Positions 39,678-48,109 of a DNA stretch of 64,000 nt are shown in pieces. The notes under the pieces are model-generated. The model was given only the letters and a program-made list of their open reading frames with translations. It was not told the DNA's origin and ran no database searches. The stretch is from Streptomyces sp. GSL17-111 (GTDB lineage: Bacteria > Actinomycetota > Actinomycetes > Streptomycetales > Streptomycetaceae): NCBI RefSeq assembly GCF_037911585.1, contig NZ_JBAJNS010000001.1, forward strand, positions 1,115,001-1,179,000, read 5' to 3'. A program made the position numbers and the translations under genes. Position 1 is the first letter of the stretch, and each line of letters starts with the position of its first letter.

Positions 39678-40220
39678 TCAGCGCCTCAGGCGGCGCAGCG
39701 GCAGGGGTGCGCCCATGACGGCGTAGGGGTGCGGTGCGCTGGGGAAGAGGACGCCGCGCGCGAGGTCGTGGTAGCCCAACCGCCGGTAGAGGGCGCGGGC
39801 CGGGCTCTCGGTGTCGACGGCGGACAGGATCGAGTGCGGCTGCGGGGCGTCGTCGGTGAGGGCGGTGATGAGCCGGACGCCGAGGCCGTGCCGCTGGTGG
39901 GCGGGGTGGACGTGCAACTCCGTGATGGTGAAGGCGTGGTCGAGCCAGGCGTCGGTGCCCGCCCGGCGCAGGTAGGGCTCCACGACGGTGGACCACCACT
40001 GGGCCCGGTCGTTGGGCAGCCCGTACACGAAGCCGACGAGCCGCCCCTCGCGGGTGGTCGCCCCGAGGGCGCGGGCACCGGGCACGGTGAGGTGACGCAG
40101 CACGATGGGGCGGCGGATGCCGATCTCGTCGTCGGTGAGGCCGAACGCCAGCGCCTGGACGGCCAGCGCCTCGTCCACCCGGGCTGCCAGGTCGAGTGGT
40201 CCCACCTCCACGTCTGCCAT
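39678..40220 (-). CDS. GNAT family N-acetyltransferase
   Basis: 180 residues. The acetyl-CoA-binding region reads LHVHPAHQRHGLGVRLITAL, matching the Q/RxxGxG/A motif A of GNAT enzymes, followed by SPARALYRRLGY, the usual motif B end. The substrate cannot be told. It converges with the APH-fold gene, ends 13 bases from it, and marks the last clearly non-cluster gene before the biosynthetic region. Confidence 0.85.
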   Translation of the reverse strand: MADVEVGPLDLAARVDEALAVQALAFGLTDDEIGIRRPIVLRHLTVPGARALGATTREGRLVGFVYGLPNDRAQWWSTVVEPYLRRAGTDAWLDHAFTITELHVHPAHQRHGLGVRLITALTDDAPQPHSILSAVDTESPARALYRRLGYHDLARGVLFPSAPHPYAVMGAPLPLRRLRR

Positions 40221-40332
40221 GGTCAGAGCCTACTCGTGGCGGGGGTCGCGGCGCGGCCCGCCGGCGTCCCGGCCGGGCCCGCGGAGCGGTCGGGACGCGG
40301 CCGGGCCACCGGACGGAGGCGGTCGGCGCGGG

Positions 40333-41865
40333 TCAGCCGTCGGCCGCGGGGGACGTCGCGGGGACGGCGGGCGCCCCGGCCCAGCGGCGCATGGCGGCGG
40401 GCAGTTCGACCGCGGCGCGTTCGCGGCTTCCGGCCCAGGCGCAGTAGCCGTCGGGGCGGACGAGGATCATCTCCGCGTCCATCCACGGGCCCTTGACGCC
40501 GCCGACCCTGCCCCGCAGTTCCCTGACGAGGGATCCCCACGGGTCGAGCAGGCCGGAGGGCTGGTTGCCGCTCTGGTCGACGAGGACGAAGGTGCCCGCG
40601 CCCATGGCGTCGTAGAGCCGGTCGCCCTGGGCCGGTCCAGTGCGGAAGGAGAGGTCCGGCACGCGGTGGCCCGCGGTGCCCTTGGGGCTGCGGGAGTCGG
40701 CGGTGGTGGGGTAGGCCGTGGCGATGCCGGAGAGGTGGCCGACGGCGAGTCGGTGGCCCTTGGGGACGCGGGTGGCCGTGGAGACGCCGACGAGCCGGGC
40801 GACGCGGGCGGGCAGGGCGTCGGACGTCATCATGCGGGTGGCCATGTCGGTGACCTTGATGACGCCCTGGGAGACGCGGCGGCGCTCCTCCTGGTAGGTG
40901 TCGATCAGCCGGTCCGAGCCCCGGCCCAGGGCCACGGCGGCCAGCTTCCAGCCGAGGTTCATGGCGTCCTGGATCCCGAGGTTGAGGCCCTGTCCGCCGA
41001 GCGGTGAGTGGACGTGTGCGGCGTCACCGGCGATGATCATGCGGCCCTTGCGGTAGGTCTCCGCCTGCCGTTCCTGGATGCGGAAGCGGGAGGTCCACAG
41101 GGGTTCGCTGGGGCGCAGGTCCTTGCCGAAGAGCCGCACGAGGGTCTCGCGGACCTCGGCCAGTGTGACGGGGTCGTCCGACCAGGACTTGCTGCGGTCG
41201 ATGACGCCCAGGCGGTACCAGCCGTTTCCGAAGTCGGTGCAGACGACGAGACCGGCCCGGCCGACGTGGATGAGCAGTTGCTCGTCGAGCGGCACTCCGA
41301 GTTTCACGTCCGCCACGATGATCGTGTACGGGTACATCTCGCCCTCGAAGGCGGCGCCCATCGCGTGGCGCACCGCGCTGTGCGCGCCGTCGCAGCCGAC
41401 GAGCCAGGGCGTGCGCTCCTCCCACCCGCGATCCTCGGACTCCAGCCGGTAGACGACCTCCTCGCCCTCCTGCCGGCAGCCCGTCAGCTTCACGCCGCGC
41501 TCGATGGTGACGCCGAGCCTGCGGGCGCGCTCTTCGAGGATCGCCTCGGTCTCCCCCTGCGGGATGATCGTGAGCTGTCCGTAGTCGCTGTGCAGGCGGC
41601 GGAGGTTGAGCAGGGAGTTGCCCAGGCTGACCCGGACCTGCTTGACGGGGTTGGCCCGCTCCAGGACGGTGTCGGCCATGCCGCGCGTGCGGAGCACCTC
41701 CATGGTGCGGCCGTGCAGACCGAGCGCCCGGGACTCCTCGGTGCGGTGCGTGCGGCGCTCGACGACCTTGCAGCGCACGCCGGCGAGGGCCAGCTCGCCC
41801 GCGAGGCACAGACCGGTGGGACCGGCCCCCGCGATGACGACCTCGTAGTCACTTCCAGTGGCCAT
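40333..41865 (-). CDS. FAD-dependent aromatic hydroxylase-type monooxygenase
   Basis: 510 residues, group A flavoprotein monooxygenase of the PgaE/RebC/Rox type. Landmarks: dinucleotide motif VVIAGAGPTGLCLAGELALAG (about residues 9-29, quoted in part), ESRALGLHGRTMEVLRTRG, the DG motif VGCDGAHSAVR, and the GD motif GDAAHVHSPLGGQGLNLGIQD. Start at 41865 has GAGGAG upstream. It diverges from the ABC transporter operon, and a perfect palindrome lies between them, so both sides are likely controlled by one repressor. It could tailor the cluster product (hydroxylate or oxidise a pyrrole or phenol) or inactivate a drug as Rox and TetX do. I cannot decide. Confidence 0.85.
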   Translation of the reverse strand: MATGSDYEVVIAGAGPTGLCLAGELALAGVRCKVVERRTHRTEESRALGLHGRTMEVLRTRGMADTVLERANPVKQVRVSLGNSLLNLRRLHSDYGQLTIIPQGETEAILEERARRLGVTIERGVKLTGCRQEGEEVVYRLESEDRGWEERTPWLVGCDGAHSAVRHAMGAAFEGEMYPYTIIVADVKLGVPLDEQLLIHVGRAGLVVCTDFGNGWYRLGVIDRSKSWSDDPVTLAEVRETLVRLFGKDLRPSEPLWTSRFRIQERQAETYRKGRMIIAGDAAHVHSPLGGQGLNLGIQDAMNLGWKLAAVALGRGSDRLIDTYQEERRRVSQGVIKVTDMATRMMTSDALPARVARLVGVSTATRVPKGHRLAVGHLSGIATAYPTTADSRSPKGTAGHRVPDLSFRTGPAQGDRLYDAMGAGTFVLVDQSGNQPSGLLDPWGSLVRELRGRVGGVKGPWMDAEMILVRPDGYCAWAGSRERAAVELPAAMRRWAGAPAVPATSPAADG

Positions 41866-41931
41866 GTCGGCACTCCTCTCTTGAACTGATCCCCCGGTGT
41901 GGTCGACCATGTCGGTAACTCATCACGTAAT

Positions 41932-41953
41932 GAACTCTACAGTTGTAGAGTTC
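41932..41953. promoter_or_regulatory. 22-bp perfect palindrome, likely operator
   Basis: Arms of ten bases (GAACTCTACA / TGTAGAGTTC) around a GT centre, 66 bases before the monooxygenase start and 126 bases before the ABC ATPase start. The core TACA-N2-TGTA resembles operators of BlaI/MecI- or TetR-type repressors. No such regulator gene is in the window. Confidence 0.65.
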
Positions 41954-42079
41954 TTGCGACAACAGAACCGGAACGCGGACCGGCGCGACCGCCCGAGCCC
42001 GCGACGAGACGGATCGCCGTGCCGCACGGCTGTTTCGCTGCAGCGCCTGACCAGCAGCGGTGACGGAAGAGGAGACCCC

Positions 42080-43084
42080 ATGACCACGGCCACGACCCCC
42101 AGTCCGGAGCCGGCGGCGACGCTCGCCGGCGGTGCGCCCGTCGCCGAACTGGAACACGTCGACCTGGTGTTCAAGCGGCGTGGAGCCGAGCCGTTCCAGG
42201 CCATCACCGACCTGAGCCTGCGCATCGAGCCGGGGACGGTCTTCTGCCTGCTCGGGCCCAACGGCTCGGGCAAGACGACGGTGATCAACCTGCTCAGCGG
42301 CCTGCTCAGGCCGACGGACGGCCGGGTGCGCGTCCTCGGCATGGATCCGTCCGGGGAGCGGAGCAGGCTGCTGCGCCGTATCGCACTCGCCCCGCAGGAG
42401 ACCGCCCTGTACTCGGACCTGACGGGCCGGGAGAACCTGGAGTTCCACGCCGACTACTACGGGGTGCCCAGGGCCTCGGCGCGGCGACGCATCGACACCG
42501 TGCTCGAACTCGTCTCGCTCACCGAGCGGGCCGGGCACCGGGTGGGGACGTTCTCCGGCGGCATGCAGCGCCGGCTGACGCTGGCCCGTGCCCTGCTGAC
42601 CGAGCCGGACCTGCTGTTCCTCGACGAACCGACGCTGGGCGTGGACGTCCAGTCGCGCGAGTCCATCTGGGACCGCGTCCAGAGCCTGGCCGCCGAGGGC
42701 CGCAGCGTGCTGCTGACCACCAACTACATGGAGGAGGCCGAACGCCTCGGCCAGCGCGTGTGCATCATCGACCGGGGGCACCGCGTCGTCATCGGCACCC
42801 CCGACGAGCTCAAGGCCCAGGCGCAGCGGCGGCGGCTGGAGCTGACCTACGCCTCCGCCGAGGCCGCCGCGTCCGCACAGCCGCTGCTGAGCGACGGCTA
42901 CCGGGTCGGCGCGCACGAGCACCGACTCCTCGTCGAGGTGCCCGAGGACGCCGACCACGTGGCGTTCCTGCGGTCGGCGCTCGACCGGCTGGACGGCGGG
43001 CCGACGATCGTCGGCTTCCGGTTCAGCGAGCCCAGCCTCCAGGACGTCTTCCTCCACTTCACCGGCCGCGACCTGCGCGACTGA
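42080..43084 (+). CDS. ABC transporter ATP-binding protein
   Basis: 334 residues, DrrA-like drug-export ATPase. Walker A GPNGSGKTT (about residue 65), signature FSGGMQRRLTLARAL, Walker B LLFLDEPTLGVD, and the switch region TTNYMEEAERL are all intact. The C-terminal 90 residues form the extra domain usual in this subfamily. The ATG at 42080 follows GGAAGAGGAG. It starts a plus-strand unit with two permease genes, pointing to a heterodimeric ABC-2 exporter, probably for the cluster product. Confidence 0.93.
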   Translation: MTTATTPSPEPAATLAGGAPVAELEHVDLVFKRRGAEPFQAITDLSLRIEPGTVFCLLGPNGSGKTTVINLLSGLLRPTDGRVRVLGMDPSGERSRLLRRIALAPQETALYSDLTGRENLEFHADYYGVPRASARRRIDTVLELVSLTERAGHRVGTFSGGMQRRLTLARALLTEPDLLFLDEPTLGVDVQSRESIWDRVQSLAAEGRSVLLTTNYMEEAERLGQRVCIIDRGHRVVIGTPDELKAQAQRRRLELTYASAEAAASAQPLLSDGYRVGAHEHRLLVEVPEDADHVAFLRSALDRLDGGPTIVGFRFSEPSLQDVFLHFTGRDLRD

Positions 43085-43123
43085 CCGAAGATCCGGCCGC
43101 CGAACCGAGAACCTGGAGGACCC

Positions 43124-44257
43124 ATGTGGAGTGCGATCCGCGCCATGGTGCGCAAGGACCTCACCCTCTCCCGCAGAAGCCCCGTCTTCGTCGTCATCAC
43201 CGTGCTCGTACCGCTCGTCTTCGTCTCGCTGTACGCGCTGCTCGTCACCGTCTCCACCACCTCCCCCGTCGCCGTCGCCAAGGAGGGCGGCGGGCCACAC
43301 AGCGAACGGCTCCTGCAGATCCTGCGGACCATGCACAACACCGACGGGGAGCTGTTCGAGATCCGCACGACGGATCCTGGGGAGGCGCGCGGGATGTTCG
43401 CCGCCGGGGAGGTCGGCGCCGTGCTGACGATCCCCGCTGACTTCGACGACCGGGTCTCGGCCGGCGAGCCGGTCGAGGTGCCCCTGCGCGTCTACAACAT
43501 CAACGCCGACGGCACGAAGAACTTCGAACTGCGCGCGGAGGGCGCGGTGCGGGAGTTCGCCCGGGACACGGGGGGAGGCGTGCCCGTCACCACGGTCAGT
43601 GAGAACAGCTACTTCCGCGCGGACATGGGCACCAGCGCCTACCTCGGCACGGCCCTGCTGGTGTTCGCCGTGCTGTACGCCTCGATGGTCAACACCGGGA
43701 CGCTCGTCGCCCGCGAGTGGGAGGACCGGACGGCCAAGTCGCTGGTGCTCTCCCCGGTGGGCAACGCCCCCTTCCTGGGCGGGAAGTGGCTGAGCGCCGG
43801 CGTCCAGACGCTGGTGGGGCTGGTCCTCGTCCTGGCCGGGCTCGCGTGGCTGCTGGACTTCCCCGCGCTCTCGCTCGGCGCCACCAGCTGGCTCGGGCTC
43901 CTGGTGCTCTTCGCCTACGGCAGCGCGCTGGGAACACTGCTGGGCGTCACGCTCCGCCGCTCGCTGCCGCTCGTCCCGCTCTGCGTCGTGCTGGCGATCG
44001 TCCACTTCTTCCTCAGCGGCTACGAGTCCTACATGCGCGGCTTCGCGCACGGGGGCGCGGTGGAGTGGCTGTGGGCGAGCACCCACTGGTGGCCGACGGC
44101 GGGTCTGACCCAGGACCTCCGGCTGGACGCGACCGGGCTCGGCGACGGCTCCACGGACTGGACCGCGCTGGGCGGCACCGCCGGGATCGCGGCACTGCTG
44201 ACCCTGCTCGCGGTGGTGCGGATGCGGCGTCAACTGCGCTTCACCCAAGGCCAGTGA
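43124..44257 (+). CDS. ABC-2 type transporter permease, first subunit
   Basis: 377 residues. One N-terminal membrane span (VFVVITVLVPLVFVSLYALL) is followed by a large extracytoplasmic domain (about residues 50-170) and a block of five C-terminal spans, the ABC-2/YhgE-type plan with an N-terminal anchor and long loop. RBS GGAGGA precedes the ATG. It lies between the ATPase and a second permease of the same plan; the two share YNxNxDxTKNxxxR in the loop (YNINADGTKNFELR; YNVNTDATKNLRFR), so they arose by duplication and probably form a heterodimer. Confidence 0.88.
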   Translation: MWSAIRAMVRKDLTLSRRSPVFVVITVLVPLVFVSLYALLVTVSTTSPVAVAKEGGGPHSERLLQILRTMHNTDGELFEIRTTDPGEARGMFAAGEVGAVLTIPADFDDRVSAGEPVEVPLRVYNINADGTKNFELRAEGAVREFARDTGGGVPVTTVSENSYFRADMGTSAYLGTALLVFAVLYASMVNTGTLVAREWEDRTAKSLVLSPVGNAPFLGGKWLSAGVQTLVGLVLVLAGLAWLLDFPALSLGATSWLGLLVLFAYGSALGTLLGVTLRRSLPLVPLCVVLAIVHFFLSGYESYMRGFAHGGAVEWLWASTHWWPTAGLTQDLRLDATGLGDGSTDWTALGGTAGIAALLTLLAVVRMRRQLRFTQGQ

Positions 44258-44277
44258 GAGGAACGACGGAGGCTGTG

Positions 44278-45390
44278 ATGAACGAGATGATCCGGGGCGC
44301 GCTGGCCGCCCACCGGCGCAACGTGCGGCTGCTGCGCCGCCGGCCCGACCTGGTGGCGCAGGGCGTCCTCGTCCCGCTGGTGGTCCTGGTCCTGTGCGCC
44401 ATTCTCTTCGGCTCCTGGGGCGACCGCTGGCCGGTGGGTGTCATCGACCGGGCGGACAACGAGAGGTCCGCGGCCATCACGGACTCCCTGGCGCAGTCCC
44501 GGTCCAACGTCGATCTGTACTTCGAGACGATCGAGGACGACCCGAGCGCCGCTCGGGAGATGCTGGAGGACGGCCGCCTCCAGCTGGTGATCACCATTCC
44601 CGAGGACGTGGCCACGACCAACGAGGTGCGGATCTCGACGTACAACGTGAACACCGACGCGACGAAGAACCTGCGCTTCCGGGTCGACGACGCGCTCAAC
44701 ATCCACGACGAGGTGCGGGGGGCGCTGCCGGCCACCGTCGACCTCCAGACCGTGGCCGAGGAGGACGTCACCCGGGCCGCGTTCATCGCGGGCGGCGTGC
44801 TGCTCCTGGCGCTGCTGCTCGGCTCGATGCTGCTGGCGGCCAACGTGTTCGCCGTCGAGGAGGAGGGGCGCACGGGCAAGGAGCTGCTCATGTCGCCCTT
44901 CGGGGCCGTACCGGCGGCCCTGGGGTGCGTGCTCACCTCCTCGCTGCTGGCCTACCTGAGCGCCGTACCCACGTATCTGACGGGGCTGCTGCTGTTCGGG
45001 TTCACCCCGGACGTGGGCTCACTCGTCCTCGTCCTGCTGTTCATGCTGCCGCTGCTGGTCGCGGCGGCGGGGCTCGGCGTCCTGCTCGCACAGCTCCTGC
45101 GCCAGCACCGCGCGATCCAGCCTCCGGTCATCCTCGTGGCCATCGCCACGTTCTTCGTGGGCGGGGGGTTCGTCAGCGTTCCCGGCATGCCTCCGACGGC
45201 CCGGACCATCGCGGAGTGGTGGCCGCCGTCGCGGGTGTTCGAGTGGAGCAACCCGGTGCTGCACGACTTCGCCGGTTCCTACACCGCCGGCCAGTGGGCG
45301 TGGGGCGTCGTCTTCGCCCTGCTCGGGCTCGCGGGCGCGTTCTGGGCCGGCCGCCGCGAGCTGGCCGCGCCCCGGCGCAACGGGCAGTAG
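44278..45390 (+). CDS. ABC-2 type transporter permease, second subunit
   Basis: 370 residues with the same topology as the preceding permease: an N-terminal span (LVPLVVLVLCAILFGSW), an outer loop, then about five spans beginning AFIAGGVLLLALLLGSMLLA. The ATG at 44278 has GGAGG upstream; a GTG codon directly precedes it. It ends in a basic tail and is followed by a strong hairpin, so the three-gene transporter is a discrete unit, though read-through to the antiporter is possible. Confidence 0.88.
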   Translation: MNEMIRGALAAHRRNVRLLRRRPDLVAQGVLVPLVVLVLCAILFGSWGDRWPVGVIDRADNERSAAITDSLAQSRSNVDLYFETIEDDPSAAREMLEDGRLQLVITIPEDVATTNEVRISTYNVNTDATKNLRFRVDDALNIHDEVRGALPATVDLQTVAEEDVTRAAFIAGGVLLLALLLGSMLLAANVFAVEEEGRTGKELLMSPFGAVPAALGCVLTSSLLAYLSAVPTYLTGLLLFGFTPDVGSLVLVLLFMLPLLVAAAGLGVLLAQLLRQHRAIQPPVILVAIATFFVGGGFVSVPGMPPTARTIAEWWPPSRVFEWSNPVLHDFAGSYTAGQWAWGVVFALLGLAGAFWAGRRELAAPRRNGQ

Positions 45391-45407
45391 GGGCCGACGC
45401 CCCGCGG

Positions 45408-45452
45408 CGCCGAAGGCCCGGTCCGGGTTCGCCCCGGGCCGGGCCTTCGGCG
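45408..45452 (+). terminator. Strong hairpin after the ABC transporter genes
   Basis: Twenty-base arms with one G-T pair, around a 5-base loop, starting 18 bases past the permease stop. Confidence 0.75.
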
Positions 45453-45562
45453 TGGCCACGGGCTTCCCGTCATCAGCTGCACTGGCCGTCCACCGGGCTT
45501 CTAGCGTGCTCGCCCAAGCTGCTCCGGAGCATCGCGTCACGCATGAACGACGGAGGACAGCC

Positions 45563-46924
45563 GTGAGCAGTCCGGAACACGCGGAGTGGATCGCCGCCAC
45601 CGCCATCGGGGGGATCGCCCTCGTGCTGGTCGTGGGGGCGGGCTTCGCGGCGCTGGCGCGCCGGCTCGGGCAGCCGGCCGTCATCGGCGAGATCACCGCC
45701 GGCATCTGCCTCGGCCCGAGCGTCCTCGGACTGCTCCCCGGCGACCTGCCGGCGCTGTTCTTCCCGGTCGAAGTGCGCCCCTACCTCGGCATCGTCGCCC
45801 AAGTGGGCCTGCTGCTCTTCATGTTCACCATCGGCTGGGAGTTCGACTACACCTCGCTGCGCGGCCGCCGTCGCACCACCGGGACGGTGTGGCTGGGCGG
45901 CGCCCTCCTGCCGATGGGGCTGGGCGTGGGTCTGGCCGCCCTCCTCTTCGGCGCGCACGACACCGTGAACGGCGAGAGCATCCGGTTCCTGGAATTCGCC
46001 CTGTTCCTGGGAACGGCCGTCTCGATCGCCGCCTTCCCGGTGCTGGCCCGGATCATCACCGACAAGCGGCTGCACCTGAGCCGGGTGGGCAATCTCGCCC
46101 TGGCCCTGGCCGCGCTGGACGACGTGCTGGCCTGGTGCCTGCTGGCCGTGGTCGTCGCCCTGATCACCGCCTCGGGAGCGGCCGGTTTCCTCGGCGTGCT
46201 CGGCTGGGGGGCCCTGTACGTCGTCGTCATGCTCGCGCTCGTCCGGCCGGTCCTGGCGGCCCTCGCGGCCCGGGCCACCGCGTCGGCGGCGCCCTGGCTG
46301 GCCATGCTCGCCGCCGCCGGGGCGCTGGGCTCGGCCTACGTCACCTCGAACATCGGGCTGCACGCGATCTTCGGCGCGTTCTTCTTCGGCCTCGTCATGC
46401 CGCGCAAGGACCCGCAGCTGCTGCTGCGCCGCACGACCCTGCTGCCGCTGGAGCACGTGAGCAAGCTGCTGCTGCCGCTGTTCTTCGTGGTCACCGGGTT
46501 GTCGGTGGACCTGACGGCCATGACGGGGCAGGGCGCCGTCCACATGGTGCTGATCATCGTGGTGGCCTGCGTCGGCAAGCTCGGCGGCGTGCTCCTGTCG
46601 GCCCGGATGACGGGCATGAAGTGGCAGGAGTCGACCGTGCTCGGCCTCCTGATGAACACCCGGGGGCTCACGGAACTGGTGATCCTCAACGTGGGGTTGT
46701 CCCTCGGGCTGCTGAGCACCGAACTGTTCACGGCCATGGTGATGATGGCGCTGGTCACCACGGCCATGACCGCTCCCCTGCTGTCGTGGCTGCTGCGCCG
46801 CGTCGGTGCCGGCGGTCCGACGGCCGGTGGAAGTCCGGTGCCGCTCCCGGCACCGCCGGGCCCCCCGGTGGGCGCGGCGTCCCTCGTCGGCGGCGCGCCG
46901 TCCGGCTCCCAGCGCACCCCCTGA
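45563..46924 (+). CDS. CPA2-type cation/proton antiporter
   Basis: 453 residues, about twelve membrane spans. The first part reads GQPAVIGEITAGICLGPSVLG, the family signature near span 2, then IAAFPVLARIITDKRLHLSRVG and ALAALDDVLAWCLLA with the double-Asp motif of CPA2 antiporters. It ends with a Gly/Pro tail and lacks the C-terminal TrkA-N domain of K+-efflux forms. The GTG at 45563 has CGGAGGA upstream. It is followed closely (21 bases) by the acyl-CoA dehydrogenase gene, so it shares the pyrrole-forming transcript, unusual for a housekeeping transporter. It may protect the producer's proton gradient (see findings). Confidence 0.85.
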   Translation: MSSPEHAEWIAATAIGGIALVLVVGAGFAALARRLGQPAVIGEITAGICLGPSVLGLLPGDLPALFFPVEVRPYLGIVAQVGLLLFMFTIGWEFDYTSLRGRRRTTGTVWLGGALLPMGLGVGLAALLFGAHDTVNGESIRFLEFALFLGTAVSIAAFPVLARIITDKRLHLSRVGNLALALAALDDVLAWCLLAVVVALITASGAAGFLGVLGWGALYVVVMLALVRPVLAALAARATASAAPWLAMLAAAGALGSAYVTSNIGLHAIFGAFFFGLVMPRKDPQLLLRRTTLLPLEHVSKLLLPLFFVVTGLSVDLTAMTGQGAVHMVLIIVVACVGKLGGVLLSARMTGMKWQESTVLGLLMNTRGLTELVILNVGLSLGLLSTELFTAMVMMALVTTAMTAPLLSWLLRRVGAGGPTAGGSPVPLPAPPGPPVGAASLVGGAPSGSQRTP

Positions 46925-46945
46925 ACGCAGCGGAGGAGAGAGACC

Positions 46946-48109
46946 GTGGAGTTCGACTGGTCCGAGCGGCAACGTGCCCGCTACCACGAGACGTTGACGG
47001 CCGTACGGGACGCCTTCCCGGAGGACGGGGCGGCGGCCGAGGCCGAGCAGGCCGAGGCGGCCTCGGCGTACTACGACCGCAAGGACTGGCTGCTGCTCGG
47101 GCAGCTGGGCCTTCTCGGACTGTCCGTGCCGACCCGGTACGGCGGCGGCGGGCTCGGCGCCCTGGACACCGCGCTCCAGGTGGAGGCGCTTGGGCGCGGC
47201 TGTCCCCGGACGGGGCTGGTCTTCGGCGTGAGCGCGCACCTGTTCGCCTGCGCCATGCCCGTCGTCGACTTCGGCTCCGAGGAGCTCAAGGAGCGCGTGC
47301 TGCCCGGCATCTGCCGGGGTGAACTCATCGCGGGCAACGCGATGACCGAGGACGGCGCCGGGTCGGACGTCTCCCGGCTCGCCGTCACCGCCCGGCCGGT
47401 CGAGGGCGGCTGGGTGCTGAACGGCGCGAAGAGCTTCGTCAGCAACGGACCGGCGGCCGACCTCTACGTCACCTACGCCACGACCGACCCCCGGGCGGGT
47501 CATCTGGGGGTGACCGGGTTCGTCGTGGACCGCACGGCCGCCGGGGTGAGCGCGAGCGGACCGATGGCCAAGATGGGGCTCTCCCAGTGCCCGGCCGGGA
47601 CCGTGGAGTTCACCGACTGCTTCGTGCCGGACTCCGCGGTGCTCGGGGAGCCGGGCCAGGGCGGGTTCGTCTTCCAGCACTCCATGGGCTGGGAGCGCGC
47701 GTGCCTGTTCGCGGGCTACGTGGGCCTGGCCGACCGGCTGGTGGAACGGTGCGTCGAGCACGTCCGCGCCCGGCGGCAGTTCGGCAGGCGCCTGGCGGAG
47801 TTCCAGGCCGTCTCGCACCGGATCGCCGACATGAAGCTGCGCCTGGAGTCGGCCCGGCTGCTGCTGTACCGCGCCTGTTGGGAGATGGAGCAGGGCCGCC
47901 CGGCGACCCTCTCCGTCGCCCTGTCGAAGCTCGCCGTCTCCGAGGGCGTGGTCCAGGCCGCCCTGGACGCCGTGCGCACCTTCGGGGGGCGCGGCTACCT
48001 GACGGCCGGGGGGATCGAGGCGGCCCTGCGCGACGCGGTGCCCTCGGTGATCTTCTCCGGCACCTCCGACATCCAGCGGGAACTCATCGCAAGGGAACTG
48101 GGCCTATGA
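46946..48109 (+). CDS. Acyl-CoA dehydrogenase-like oxidase, probable prolyl-carrier protein dehydrogenase
   Basis: 387 residues, complete acyl-CoA dehydrogenase fold: N-terminal helices, FAD-contact segment NAMTEDGAGSDVS, middle beta domain (FVSNGPAADLYVTYAT) and C-terminal helices with RRQFGRRLAEFQAVSHRIADM in part. The glutamate in MGWERA (about residue 249) matches the catalytic base placement in the PltE/RedW/CloN3 group, which oxidises L-prolyl-S-carrier protein to pyrrolyl-2-carboxyl thioester. GTG start after GGAGGAGAG. It overlaps the adenylation gene as ATGA, and the trio order fits pyrrole assembly. Substrate is inferred from context. Confidence 0.85.
   Translation: MEFDWSERQRARYHETLTAVRDAFPEDGAAAEAEQAEAASAYYDRKDWLLLGQLGLLGLSVPTRYGGGGLGALDTALQVEALGRGCPRTGLVFGVSAHLFACAMPVVDFGSEELKERVLPGICRGELIAGNAMTEDGAGSDVSRLAVTARPVEGGWVLNGAKSFVSNGPAADLYVTYATTDPRAGHLGVTGFVVDRTAAGVSASGPMAKMGLSQCPAGTVEFTDCFVPDSAVLGEPGQGGFVFQHSMGWERACLFAGYVGLADRLVERCVEHVRARRQFGRRLAEFQAVSHRIADMKLRLESARLLLYRACWEMEQGRPATLSVALSKLAVSEGVVQAALDAVRTFGGRGYLTAGGIEAALRDAVPSVIFSGTSDIQRELIARELGL

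Noticed and set aside
41849..44248. 799-codon minus-strand frame over the ABC transporter genes
   Set aside because: Shadow of intact Walker-motif ATPase and permease genes on the plus strand.
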